Positions 33,209 through 42,608 of a stretch of DNA of 64,000 nt are shown here, in pieces (within the stretch, counting starts at the first letter, position 1; each line of letters starts with the position of its first letter). The notes beneath the pieces were generated by a model, which saw only the letters and a list, made by a program, of their open reading frames with translations, had not been told where the DNA came from and searched no databases. This DNA is from Mesomycoplasma ovipneumoniae. GTDB taxonomy: Bacteria; Bacillota_I; Bacilli_A; Mycoplasmatales; Metamycoplasmataceae. A program made the position numbers and the translations under genes. The DNA lies in contig NZ_CP146005.1 of assembly GCF_038095995.1 (NCBI RefSeq), positions 248,001-312,000 of the forward strand, written 5' to 3'.

Positions 33209-34375
33209 TTAAGTATCTATTTGAAATTTCTGGTCTAAAATTGCCGGGTTAATTTTCAAAATATTAGGCGAATCAATAAGATTTTGATCAAAAATATGAC
33301 TGTCAGTAAAAAGTTTATTATAACCGCCAACAATTTTGTAAAAATTATTTTGTGATCTTCAAGGCAATTTTACTCTAAAAATAAAAGTATTATCTTCATT
33401 TTCGACAGGTCTAACATAATTTGCTATATATTCGATATCTTTATTGTTAATTTGATCAAATCCGGTTTGAACCCCTGTATTTTCACGTTTAAAAACAAGA
33501 CTATAATTATTTACAGTGTTAATTTTAACTATTCCAGGGCTAAATTTAACCTTAAAATCAACATCAATATTTTGAAGATCGCTATGAATTTGTCCTGGAA
33601 ATTTACTATTAGAAACCTCAACGCCAACAATATCACCATCGGTTCTAAAAGTTAATGGGAATAAATTCTCATCAAAACTTAGCAAGTTACCTTTTTGATC
33701 ATAAAGTCCCGAAATTATGTAAGTTGTGTCTCGCTCAAGATTTTTGAGGCTTACATGTAAAGACTGATCAGATCTTAAGTTATGTGTAAAAGTTTGTGTT
33801 TCAGGATTAGATCGAAGTGCGTTTGCTTTTCTATATTGAACATCAATTGGCTGTGAGTTCAAAGTTGTATCAGAAATTGAAACCTTAAAATCATATTGGC
33901 TTGAAGGGTCAGTTGCATCTAGTTTTTGGAATGAACCAGGAATTATTGTTGGATTTGGATTAGTTTGAAAAACATTTCCGCGAACAAATAATTGCTCTTC
34001 TTCTTGGCCGTTAATGCGAGTAATTCTGACAACATATTTAGTTTTTGAGTCTAAATTGTTAATTTTTAGTAAAATTTTGGGCTTATTGTCATGAAGTGCG
34101 CGAAAAGCTGAAAATTTAACCTGCTCATAGTTTTCAGTGTTTTCTTTTCTCAATTCAACTTTGAATGTTTTAGCTATATTTTCTTGTGGAGTTAGTGAAA
34201 TATTATTTAGCAAAAGTTCGACAGATTTTGACTGTATATTCTGAATTGAAATTTCAGGAATTTCGCTATCTGAGCATGCAACAAAAATAACAGGGACGGA
34301 CGCAAATAAACCTGTATGAAGTGTCAAAAATTTTATTTTTCTTTTAAAATTTTTTATTTTTTTCATTTTCCTCAT
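33209..34375 (-). CDS. lipoprotein with fibronectin-like repeats
   Basis: A 388-residue protein with a very basic N-terminus, hydrophobic segment and lipobox PVIFVACSD, so surface-anchored. The mature part shows repeats of the type INNLDSKTKYVVRITR and LKNLERDTTYIISGL, about 100 residues apart, resembling the beta-sandwich (DUF1410/fibronectin-III-like) modules of mycoplasma and ureaplasma surface proteins. A TGA at 33356-33358 is read as Trp. The second Met (residue 4) could also be the start. It lies 22 bases upstream of the DUF2779 gene on the same strand, so the two may be one transcript. Role unknown; adhesion is a guess. Confidence 0.8.
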
Positions 34376-34571
34376 TCCTAAATAAAAAAATTATACCACA
34401 AACTGCTAAAATTATTGCTTTTAATAGTATTTAAAATTTAATTTTTTTCCTTTTTTACCTAAAAGCCTAAAAAAATTAATCAGTCAAAGGCCCACAAAAA
34501 TAAATATAGTCGAATAAAGGAAATTTGTGCTAAAATTTCTCTTATTCTCCAAAAAAACGGTCTGATTTCAA

Positions 34572-36566
34572 ATGATAAGTGAAAAAAAAATTAATAAATT
34601 CCAACTTAGAGCAAATTATAAACCTAGTGGCGACCAACCCAAAGCAATAAAAAGCATAATTCAAAACATTGAAACTGGTAAAGAATCGCAAATTTTGATG
34701 GGTGTAACTGGTTCTGGAAAAACTTTTACAATGGCAAATGTAATTGCGTACTTTAACAAACCAGTATTAGTTTTGTCACACAATAAAACGCTCGCTGCTC
34801 AATTATATACAGAATTTAAGGAATTTTTTCCTGAAAACCGGGTTGAATTTTATGTATCATACTTTGATTTTTATCGCCCTGAATCATACCTTCCTTCAAA
34901 AGATGTCTATATTGAAAAAACTAGTAAAACAAACGCTGATCTTGAGGCAATGAGAATGTCTGCCCTTAATTCGTTAATTGAACGAAATGATACTATTGTT
35001 GTTGCTTCAGTTTCGGCAATTTATGGAACGTTAAATCCGAATGAATATCATGATAATTTTTTGCTTTTAAGTGTCGGTCAAGAAATAAAACCAAAAGAAT
35101 TAGCCTTAAAATTAACGCGAATTAAGTATCTTAATAACCCAGTTGAGCAAAAACCAGGACTTTTTTCAACAAAAGGCGATGTAATTGAAATTTTCCCAGC
35201 TTGAGATGAAACTTTTAATATCAGGGTCGAATTTTTTGGCAATACAATCGAAAAAATCAGCACAATTCAGCCAGTCTCAAAAAAGCTAATAAAAACCTAT
35301 TCGGTCTATACAATTTATCCTGCCACTGCATATAGTGTTAAAAAATCTATAATTGACAAAGCAATTGAATCTATTAAAATTGAGCTTGAAGAGCGCTTAC
35401 TTTTTTTTGAGCAAAACAATAAACTTGTCGAAAAACAGCGCCTAAAAGACCGAGTTAATAATGATATTGACTCTTTAAGTGAATTTGGGATTTGCTCTGG
35501 AATTGAAAATTATGCCCGTCATATTGACGGCCGTCAACAAGATGAACAACCTTTTTCTTTGCTTGACTATTTGCCCCAAGATGCCCTAATTTTTATTGAC
35601 GAATCTCACGAGATGATCAAACAAATTGATGGAATGTTCAAAGGTGACCGAAGTCGCAAGCAAACACTTGTTGACTATGGTTACCGTCTTCCTTCTGCAC
35701 TTGATAATCGCCCTTTAAAATTATATGAATTTGAACAATTTAGGCAGCCTAAAATTTTTGTTTCAGCCACACCAGCTCAATATGAACTTGAAAAAACTGA
35801 CGGCGAAGTTGTTAGTCAAATTATAAGGCCAACTGGATTGCTTGATCCTGAAATTATAATTGAAAATACTGACAACCAAATGGCAAAAATTTCTAAATAT
35901 TTAGATTTGCAAAAACAAAAAAAGGAACGAACTTTAATTTTAACAACAACAAAACGAAACGCTGAAGAAATTAGTAAATATTTGCAAGAAAAAAAATTAC
36001 ACAATGTTTATTATTTGCACTCAGAAATGACAACTTTTGAACGTGATGAAATTATTATTAAATTACGAAAAGGCATTTTTGATGCAATTGTTGGGATAAA
36101 TTTGCTTCGTGAAGGGGTTGATATTCCGGAAGTCTCACTGATTCTTGTATTAGATGCAGGTCTTGCTTCTTTTTTAAGATCAAAAACATCATTAATTCAA
36201 ATAATTGGTCGTGCTGCTCGAAATCAATCAGGAAAAGTAGTCCTTTTTACCGACGGAATTACAAAAATAATTCAAGAAGTTATTGATGACAATCTAGCTA
36301 AACGAAAAATTCAAATCCAACACAATCAGGAAAATAAAATAATTCCAAAAACAATAAAAAAACCAATTCCTGAAAGCATAAATCCAAATGCTCTAAAATT
36401 AAGTAAAGTTCTTCATGAGAAAAAAATGAATAAAAAAGAGATAGAAAAACAGATACAAATTTTAGAAAAAGAAATGAGAAACGCCTCTAATGCCAACCGT
36501 TTTGAAGAAGCTATTCAAATTCGGGATCTAATTGCCGAAATTAAACAAAAATCAGATCAATTTTAA
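34572..36566 (+). CDS. uvrB: excinuclease ABC subunit B
   Basis: A 664-residue protein of normal length that verifies damage in nucleotide-excision repair. Walker A GVTGSGKT (44-51), beta-hairpin region [19 protein letters not shown] box (FIDESHEM), motif [14 protein letters not shown], motif [12 protein letters not shown], and a C-terminal UvrC-binding helix pair ([17 protein letters not shown]). The normally conserved LDADKEGFLRS reads [11 protein letters not shown] here (from 527). One TGA encodes Trp. No ribosome site is obvious before the ATG. The tsaC-type gene follows after 15 bases. Confidence 0.96.
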
Positions 36567-36581
36567 AAATAAAGTGTTAAA

Positions 36582-37442
36582 ATGAAATTGGAATTATTTT
36601 ATAATAAATCACTCTCATCGCTATGTTTTTATGATAGTCAAAAACAAATGCTAATGAAAGTAAAAACGTCTATTTTTACAGCATTTTTTTCAGATTTGGA
36701 GACTAAAACTATCAGATTCAATTTTTGCTTTAATTTAAAAATTACCTATTTTAATAATTTTTTATTTTGACTTGCAAGTCAAAATTTAATTTCAGAAAAA
36801 AATTTATTTAACGGACTTAACTTGTCTAAAAACAAAATATTTGTTCTAAAATTATTGAATAATTTCCATATTTTGTTTTGAAAATATAAGATGAACAGTC
36901 TTGTCATTTTCATTGAAGATGATAATGAATTTAGCGATTGATTTGTCCAAAATTATGCCGGTTTTAAGGAACAAATTCATAAAAATTCTAAACTATTTAT
37001 TTGTTCTACAGATACAGTTGTTGGTCTTGGTTCGTTTTATCATGATTTGGATCTTGAAGCAATTTATAAAATAAAAAACCGTGATGTTAGTAAAAAAATC
37101 GTAACTTTGGTAGGAAAAATATCGCAAATAAAGCCATTAATTAGTCTAAGTAGTTACAAAATTCTTAAACAAAAAAGCAAAAAACATTGACCTGGTGCAG
37201 TTACTTTTATAATTGAAAAAAAATCATTTAGAATTCCTGGTCTCAAAAAGTCGCAAGAATTATTTATAAAAAATGGGCCTGCTTTTGTTACTAGCGCCAA
37301 TATTTCTGGCCAAAATCCTCTTAATTTTAAAGAAGCGCGCCAATTATTTTGACAAATCACAAAATTTTACGATTTTGGCCGTGGTTCAGGTCGCCCCTCA
37401 AAAATTTATGATATTGACCTAAAAACTTGAGTTCGAACTTAA
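36582..37442 (+). CDS. tsaC: TsaC/YrdC-type threonylcarbamoyl-AMP synthase with N-terminal extension
   Basis: A single 286-residue frame. The C-terminal part (about 104-286) has Sua5/YrdC features: STDTVVGLG, the basic KNRDVSKKIVTL segment, HWPGAVTFI, FVTSANISGQNP and FGRGSGRPSKIYDI. This enzyme makes threonylcarbamoyl-AMP for t6A in tRNA. The first 103 residues are unlike the family: hydrophobic and aromatic-rich, no motif recognised. An internal Met at 104 (36891) could be the real start, or two proteins are fused. The gene sits 15 bases after uvrB and ends before a terminator. Confidence 0.85.
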
Positions 37443-37469
37443 AATTTACTTTTTAAAAATAATAAAAAA

Positions 37470-37494
37470 AACCTTTGGAAATAAAGGTTTTTTT
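37470..37494. terminator. terminator after tsaC
   Basis: AACCTTT and AAAGGTT pair around a six-base loop and a T run follows. It separates the plus-strand uvrB-tsaC unit from the convergent tRNA-Ile gene; upstream A residues would let it act in both directions. Confidence 0.85.
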
Positions 37495-37509
37495 AAAGTC
37501 AATTAGATA

Positions 37510-37586
37510 TGGTGGGAACGAATGGGATCGAACCATCGACCTCACGATTATCAGTCGTGTGCTCTAACCGTCTGAGCTACGCTCCC
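37510..37586 (-). tRNA. tRNA-Ile (anticodon GAT)
   Basis: A 77-nt cloverleaf with acceptor GGGAGCG/CGTTCCC, D-arm AGCTCAGACGGTTAGAGC, anticodon loop CTGATAA, T-arm with GGTTCGATCC, and an encoded CCA. Discriminator base A. It lies downstream of rpsI on the same strand. Confidence 0.97.
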
Positions 37587-37646
37587 GAAGGTGATATAAT
37601 TACATTGCTATAATTATATCATATTTTTTTAAAAAGGAAGAAAAAA

Positions 37647-38042
37647 TTACCGTTTTGAAAATTGACGTGCTCTTCTGGCTTTTCTCAATCCGAATTTTTT
37701 ACGTTCTTTAGCTCTGGCATCACGTGTCAACATTCCAGACATTTTAAGACTTGGACGATAATCAGCTGAAATTTCTAATAAAGCTTTTGCAATTCCTAAT
37801 CTAATCGCACCGGCTTGACCAGAAATTCCACCACCATGAGCATTAACACGAATATCAAATTCAGAAATTGTATTTGTAATAGCGAGTGGTTGTAGAGCGT
37901 CTTTAATTAAAATATCAGATTTTAGGTACTCTTTTGCTATTCGGTTATTAATTTTAAAATGACCATTTCCACGTTTTAAAATAACACGGGCAACTGAAGA
38001 TTTTCTTCTTCCTGTTCCATAATAAGTTAATTCTTGATTCAT
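37647..38042 (-). CDS. rpsI: ribosomal protein uS9
   Basis: 131 residues with the family pattern [14 protein letters not shown] at the start, [20 protein letters not shown] in the middle and the basic C-terminus ending [10 protein letters not shown] that reaches into the ribosomal P site. It starts one base after the rplM stop. The rplM-rpsI pair is a standard two-gene operon. Confidence 0.98.
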   Translation of the reverse strand: MNQELTYYGTGRRKSSVARVILKRGNGHFKINNRIAKEYLKSDILIKDALQPLAITNTISEFDIRVNAHGGGISGQAGAIRLGIAKALLEISADYRPSLKMSGMLTRDARAKERKKFGLRKARRARQFSKR

Positions 38043-38043
38043 T

Positions 38044-38481
38044 TTAATATTTCACCTCTAATTTTTCAGGGTTTTGGCCTTGGTGTGGGTGTTCAGTTCC
38101 GGCATAAACATAAAGATTTTTTCTTTGTTTGTCCCCTAGTTTTGTGTGAGGTAGCATACCATAAACCGCTTTTTCAATTAAAGCAATTGGTTTTTTTGCT
38201 CGAAGTTCTCTAGCAGTTCTAACTTTTAAACCACCAGGATAACCAGAGTGTCTATAATATAGTTTTTGATCTTCTTTTTTTGCTGTTAATAAAATTTTTT
38301 CAGCGTTAATTATAATTATTTTATCTCCCATATCAACGTTAGGAGTAAAAAGCGGAGAATGTTTTCCGCGCAAACGGCTAGCGACAAACGCGGCTAAACG
38401 CCCTAAAATTTGTGACTCTGCATCAATAACAAACCATTTTTTTTCAACTTCATGTGGTTTTATAAACGTAGTTTGTCTCAT
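38044..38481 (-). CDS. rplM: ribosomal protein uL13
   Basis: 145 residues. Motifs [31 protein letters not shown], the [10 protein letters not shown] segment and the [11 protein letters not shown] loop identify uL13 of the large subunit. The ATG follows AGAAAGGTAGAA. It is the first gene of the rplM-rpsI operon, and a leader of roughly 70 nt precedes it. Confidence 0.98.
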   Translation of the reverse strand: MRQTTFIKPHEVEKKWFVIDAESQILGRLAAFVASRLRGKHSPLFTPNVDMGDKIIIINAEKILLTAKKEDQKLYYRHSGYPGGLKVRTARELRAKKPIALIEKAVYGMLPHTKLGDKQRKNLYVYAGTEHPHQGQNPEKLEVKY

Positions 38482-38561
38482 TTCTACCTTTCTATAAATT
38501 TTTTAAAAAGATTTTATAAAAATAATGTAACGACTAAGGGAGGGAGATTTTTAAAATTATA
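38482..38561 (-). promoter_or_regulatory. rplM promoter and 5' leader
   Basis: On the minus strand TATAAT lies at 38561-38556, giving a leader of about 70 nt before the rplM ATG. The leader carries CTCCCTCCCTTAGTCG (about 38546-38531), a strikingly C-rich patch able to pair with purine-rich ribosome-binding sequence. Ribosomal protein operons often have autoregulatory leaders, but no known fold was recognised. Confidence 0.5.
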
Positions 38562-38598
38562 CACTATTTTTTGAAATTCAAAACTAAAAAAATAAAAA

Positions 38599-39384
38599 TT
38601 ATTTATTTTTAATGTTGTCAAAATAAAAATTTGAAATTCTAGCGTAAGTTTCAACATTTATTTCTTGTGGGCGTATTTTTGGGTCAAAATTGAAAAAATT
38701 AAAAATTTTTTCAATTTCTTCATGAGACAAAGAATTTTTGAGATTATTATATAATGTTTTTCGCTTGAATTGGAAGCACAATTTTGTGAATTTAAAAAAT
38801 TGTGCAACTTTTTCAGGGTTTGAATTTTTCCTTATTGAAAAATAAACAATAGCAGAATCTATTTTTGGAACCGGAAAAAAAGAACTTGGCGGTACAACGA
38901 AAAACTTTTTTACTTCAGCAACATATTGGCAGGCTAGTGATAATTTTGAGTAAGAAGGTGAGCCTGGTGTTGCAATAATTCTATCAGCAACCTCATTTTG
39001 GACCATTATTAAGATTTCATCAAATTTCTCAAAATTATCAAATATTTTAAATAGAATTTTTGACGTTATATAATAAGGAAGATTGCCGATAACTGTTTGT
39101 TTTTCAGAAAAATTTAGATCCGAAAGTAAAAAATCCTCATTAATTATTTTTATATTCTTGTTTTTAAATTTATTTTCAAGCAATGGAATTAAATTTTTAT
39201 CAATTTCATAACAAGTCAAAAATTTAGCTTTTTGGATTAAATATTTAGTCAAAAAACCGGTTCCAGGTCCTATTTCAACAAGATTCTTATCTGCTAGGTC
39301 AATACTGTCGACAATTTTTTGTGCAATTTTTTCATCTTTTAAAAAATTTTGACCTAGATGTTTTTTAGGCGATATTTTCAGCAT
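38599..39384 (-). CDS. rsmA: 16S rRNA dimethyladenosine transferase RsmA
   Basis: 261 residues with KHLGQNFL at the start, SAM-binding motif [11 protein letters not shown], and catalytic motif IGNLPYYIT. RsmA dimethylates two adjacent adenosines near the 3' end of 16S rRNA. The start lies inside the end of tatD (20-base overlap), a common pairing in Firmicutes and mycoplasmas. The length is normal. Confidence 0.96.
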   Translation of the reverse strand: MLKISPKKHLGQNFLKDEKIAQKIVDSIDLADKNLVEIGPGTGFLTKYLIQKAKFLTCYEIDKNLIPLLENKFKNKNIKIINEDFLLSDLNFSEKQTVIGNLPYYITSKILFKIFDNFEKFDEILIMVQNEVADRIIATPGSPSYSKLSLACQYVAEVKKFFVVPPSSFFPVPKIDSAIVYFSIRKNSNPEKVAQFFKFTKLCFQFKRKTLYNNLKNSLSHEEIEKIFNFFNFDPKIRPQEINVETYARISNFYFDNIKNK

Positions 39385-40612
39385 TTTTCACCTTAAAAAT
39401 TTTTAGCGCATTTTCATAAACAATTTTAGAGAGCTGTCTTTTTGTTAAATTTTTCAAATTAGCTATTGTTTGATAAGTATTTTCAATTTGCGGAGATGTA
39501 TTTGGCCAAACTTGACGATTAGGTTCGGGACTTAAATATGGTGTATCAGTTTCACATAAAATTCTTGAAATCGGAGTTTGAGATACTATTTTTCTTAGTT
39601 CGGCGCTTTTTTTAAAGGTTATTACTCCTGAAAATGAAAAGTAGCAATTTTTTCTGTCAACTATTTCTGTGAATTTTTCATAATTTGTTGAAAAATTATG
39701 AAAGATAAAGTTAATTTCAGGAAATTTGTCAATTATTGAAATTATTTGATTAATGGCTTTAAATTCATCAAGTTTGTCGCGAATATGCAACATTACAGCG
39801 ATATTATTGCTTTTTGCGATTTCAATTTGGGCCAAAAGTGCATTTATTTGTTCTTGTTGGCCAGGGTTATTTTCATAATAAAAATCAAGACCAACTTCGC
39901 CAATTGCCACCACATTTTTGTCAATGTATTTTGAAAGGTTATTATAATTATCTGTTGTTTTTATTAAATTTGGATGTATTCCAATAATTTTATATATTTT
40001 ATCAGAATATGAACTAATTTGTTTAGTTTCTTCAAGGTCCTCTCAAGAAGTTCCAACAACAAACAAAAGTCCAATATTATCGTCAAATCATTTGCTAATT
40101 TCTTGTTTAGGATTTTGAAAATATTCCAAAAAAGGATGACAGTGTACATCAGTAAACTTATATTTTTCAATTTCCTTAATTTGGAATGTTAAATCTGAAG
40201 AATTTGTCTCCTGAAACTGGGATCCAAAAAAATCTTTAAAAACGGTACTTTGTTGGTCAAGTTTAAGGTAAAAATCCCGTAATTTATAGTGTTTTTTAAT
40301 AAAATCAAGTATAAATTCTCCAATAATATTAACTCAGTTAGAATCCAAAAGTTCACTAAAAAAAACCAAACTTAAATAGAAAGTCTGTTCTTTTTTAGAA
40401 ATAATAAAATGAGCTAAACTAAAGTCTAAATTTTTGTCAAAATCAATAATAGTAAATTCATGATTATTTTCAAAATCTTGAAAATAATCCAAATTGGCAA
40501 CATTAGTTTTACCATTTTTAGTTTTTAAAATTACTTCTAAGTTAAATTTTTTAACCGCATTTAGAAGTAAATTTAAGTGCCGCGGAAAAAATTGTTCAAT
40601 TTTTAAATACAT
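39365..40612 (-). CDS. tatD: TatD-family metal-dependent DNase with unusual N-terminal extension
   Basis: A single 415-residue frame. The TatD domain starts near residue 150 (TDVHCHP, metal-binding His157 and His159), continues with [21 protein letters not shown] and [12 protein letters not shown], and ends in the normal position. TatD is usually about 260 residues; the first 150 residues here (begin [13 protein letters not shown]) are not part of that fold and are not recognised. They hold no membrane segment. Several TGA codons encode Trp across the join, so it is not two separate genes. It overlaps rsmA by 20 bases. A start at an internal Met closer to the domain was not found. Confidence 0.88.
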
Positions 40613-40696
40613 TATAACTTTTCAAAATATTATTAAAATTAATTATATTTCATTATATAATAATATTTTAAATAAAAAAATAAACAAGGCGAAAAA

Positions 40697-41689
40697 ATGA
40701 ACATAGATACAAAGAAAAATGTAATTCTTTTTGGAATGAAAAATTCACTAGATTTAGCAACAAAAATTTCAACTCTAACCGGAATTCCACTCTCGGGGAT
40801 TGAACGAACAGTCTATGCTGATGGTGAAGTTTTGCTAAAATCTAATGAAACTATTAGAAATTCAACTGTTTTTGTTATTGCTAATACTTCAAGACCAGTT
40901 AATGAAAATATAATGGAACTTTTAATTTTCATTGACTCTTTAAAGCGAGCTTATGCCCAAGAAATTGTTGTGGTTCTTTCATATTATGGTTATGCTAGAC
41001 AGGACCGAAAATCATCTGGAAGACAACCAATTACTGCAAAATTAGTAGCTAATTTACTTGAAAAAGCAGGTGTGACTAAACTAATTTTAGTTGATATTCA
41101 CAATCCAAGTATTCAGGGATTTTTTGACATTTCAGTTGATGAACTTCATGGCCAGTATATTCTTGCAAACGAACTTGTTGGCAAAAATAAGGATTATGTT
41201 GTTGTAACCCCGGATCATGGTGGGGCTGTTAGAGCTAGAATTTTAGCAGAAATTTTAGGAAAACAAACAAATGTTGCCGTTATTGACAAGCGAAGAACTG
41301 GCACAAATCAAACTGAAGTTCTAGGCTTAATTGGAAACGTTGAAAATAAAGATTGCATCATAATTGACGACATTATTGACACAGGTGGAACTATAATAAA
41401 TGCTGCAAATGTTGTTAAACAAAAAGGTGCAAAATCAGTAATTTTAGCAGCAACACACGGTGTTTTTAGCCACGGATTTGACAAATTTCAAGAAAATGAA
41501 AATATTGACAAGGTAATAATTACTGATTCAATCGATAACACAGAACTTGTAGCAAAATTTGATAAATTACTAGTTACATCTTTGGCTGAATTTTTGTCAA
41601 AAAGTATACTAGCATGCATCCATTCAAAATCAATTACAAGTATTTATGAGGAAATTAAGGAAAAATTAACTTTAGCAAACAAAAATTAA
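40697..41689 (+). CDS. prs: ribose-phosphate pyrophosphokinase
   Basis: 330 residues. It makes PRPP from ribose-5-phosphate and ATP for nucleotide salvage, supplying apt. Motifs: VYADGEVLLK near the start, YYGYARQDRKSSGRQPI (ATP-binding flexible region), VTPDHGGAVRAR, catalytic KRRTGTNQTEV, and the PRPP loop IIDDIIDTGGTI. Start ATG after AAGGCGAA; an AT-rich region with TATAAT at about 40656 probably holds the promoter. rsmG follows after 18 bases. Confidence 0.97.
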   Translation: MNIDTKKNVILFGMKNSLDLATKISTLTGIPLSGIERTVYADGEVLLKSNETIRNSTVFVIANTSRPVNENIMELLIFIDSLKRAYAQEIVVVLSYYGYARQDRKSSGRQPITAKLVANLLEKAGVTKLILVDIHNPSIQGFFDISVDELHGQYILANELVGKNKDYVVVTPDHGGAVRARILAEILGKQTNVAVIDKRRTGTNQTEVLGLIGNVENKDCIIIDDIIDTGGTIINAANVVKQKGAKSVILAATHGVFSHGFDKFQENENIDKVIITDSIDNTELVAKFDKLLVTSLAEFLSKSILACIHSKSITSIYEEIKEKLTLANKN

Positions 41690-41707
41690 AATATTTTCAA
41701 TGTTTTT

Positions 41708-42316
41708 ATGTATAAAGAAAAAGTAAAGTCACTTGTTGATTTAGATGTATTTGAAAAACTTGAGCAATACGTAAAATTAATCGAATTTTATAATCAAAAA
41801 TTTAATTTAACCGGTTTTTCAGGCGATATTCTTTGAAAAGAAGGTATTCTTGAGTCCATTGTTACAATGGATTTTATAAGAAATTTTTTGAAAAAAGAAA
41901 ATATTTCAGAAAAAGTGAGAATTTTAGACATTGGAGCTGGTGCAGGTTTTCCCTCAATTCCTTATTTAATTTTTGACCCAAAAATTGACTTAACCATTTG
42001 TGAGTCTATGCAAAAAAGGTGCCAATTTTTAAAAAAAGTATCTGAAACTCTGGGAATTAAATTTAATTTAGTTTGTAAATCAGTCCAAGAAATTGAAAAC
42101 GACAATTTTGATCTTGTGACAGCCCGAGCAGTTGCAAATCTAGAAAAACTCGATAAAATTGTTAATAAAATCAAGACTAAAAATACAATATTTGCCTTTA
42201 TTAAAGGCCCAAAAATTTTTGAAGAACTCAAAAATTGCAAAAACTGCGATTATCAGGTAGTAGAATTTGCCAATAATCTTGATAAAAAAATTTTTATAGC
42301 ATTTAAAAAAATATAA
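41708..42316 (+). CDS. rsmG: 16S rRNA (guanine-N7) methyltransferase RsmG
   Basis: 202 residues. N-terminal helix region (VKLIEFYNQKFNLTGF) and SAM-binding motif ILDIGAGAGFPSIP, then TARAVANLEKL, all typical of RsmG, which methylates G527 of 16S rRNA. The start at ATG 41708 gives the family-typical N-terminus; a TGA near residue 43 encodes Trp. There is no good ribosome site, so it may be coupled to prs. Confidence 0.93.
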
Positions 42317-42392
42317 AAAATTTAATACATTTATAATTGTTTTTTATTGTAAAATTATGTCCTAATCAATAATTTTAAATAAAGGAATTAAA

Positions 42393-42608
42393 ATGAAAAC
42401 AACAAGATATTTTAGTATTGACATTAAATGTGCAAGCTGCAAGGTAGTTTTTGAAAAACTATTTGCAAATTTGGAAGATTTTCAATGGACTGCAAATATC
42501 AGTGCAAAAGTTTTGAAAATTACTGCTGACGAAGAAAAATATCCTGACGAATTTATTAGTGAAAAATTAGCTTCTGTTGGTTATGCAAGTGAAAAAATCG
42601 ACGAATAA
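42393..42608 (+). CDS. small heavy-metal-associated (HMA) domain protein
   Basis: 71 residues with the HMA fold pattern and a metal-binding CASC motif (Cys13 and Cys16). Such proteins carry Cu(I) or similar soft metals to P1B ATPases. It has AAAGGA before the ATG. Its last 26 bases overlap the start of the ATPase gene, so the two are translationally coupled. The ATPase lacks its own N-terminal HMA domain, suggesting that the metal-binding domain is supplied in trans here. Confidence 0.85.
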   Translation: MKTTRYFSIDIKCASCKVVFEKLFANLEDFQWTANISAKVLKITADEEKYPDEFISEKLASVGYASEKIDE

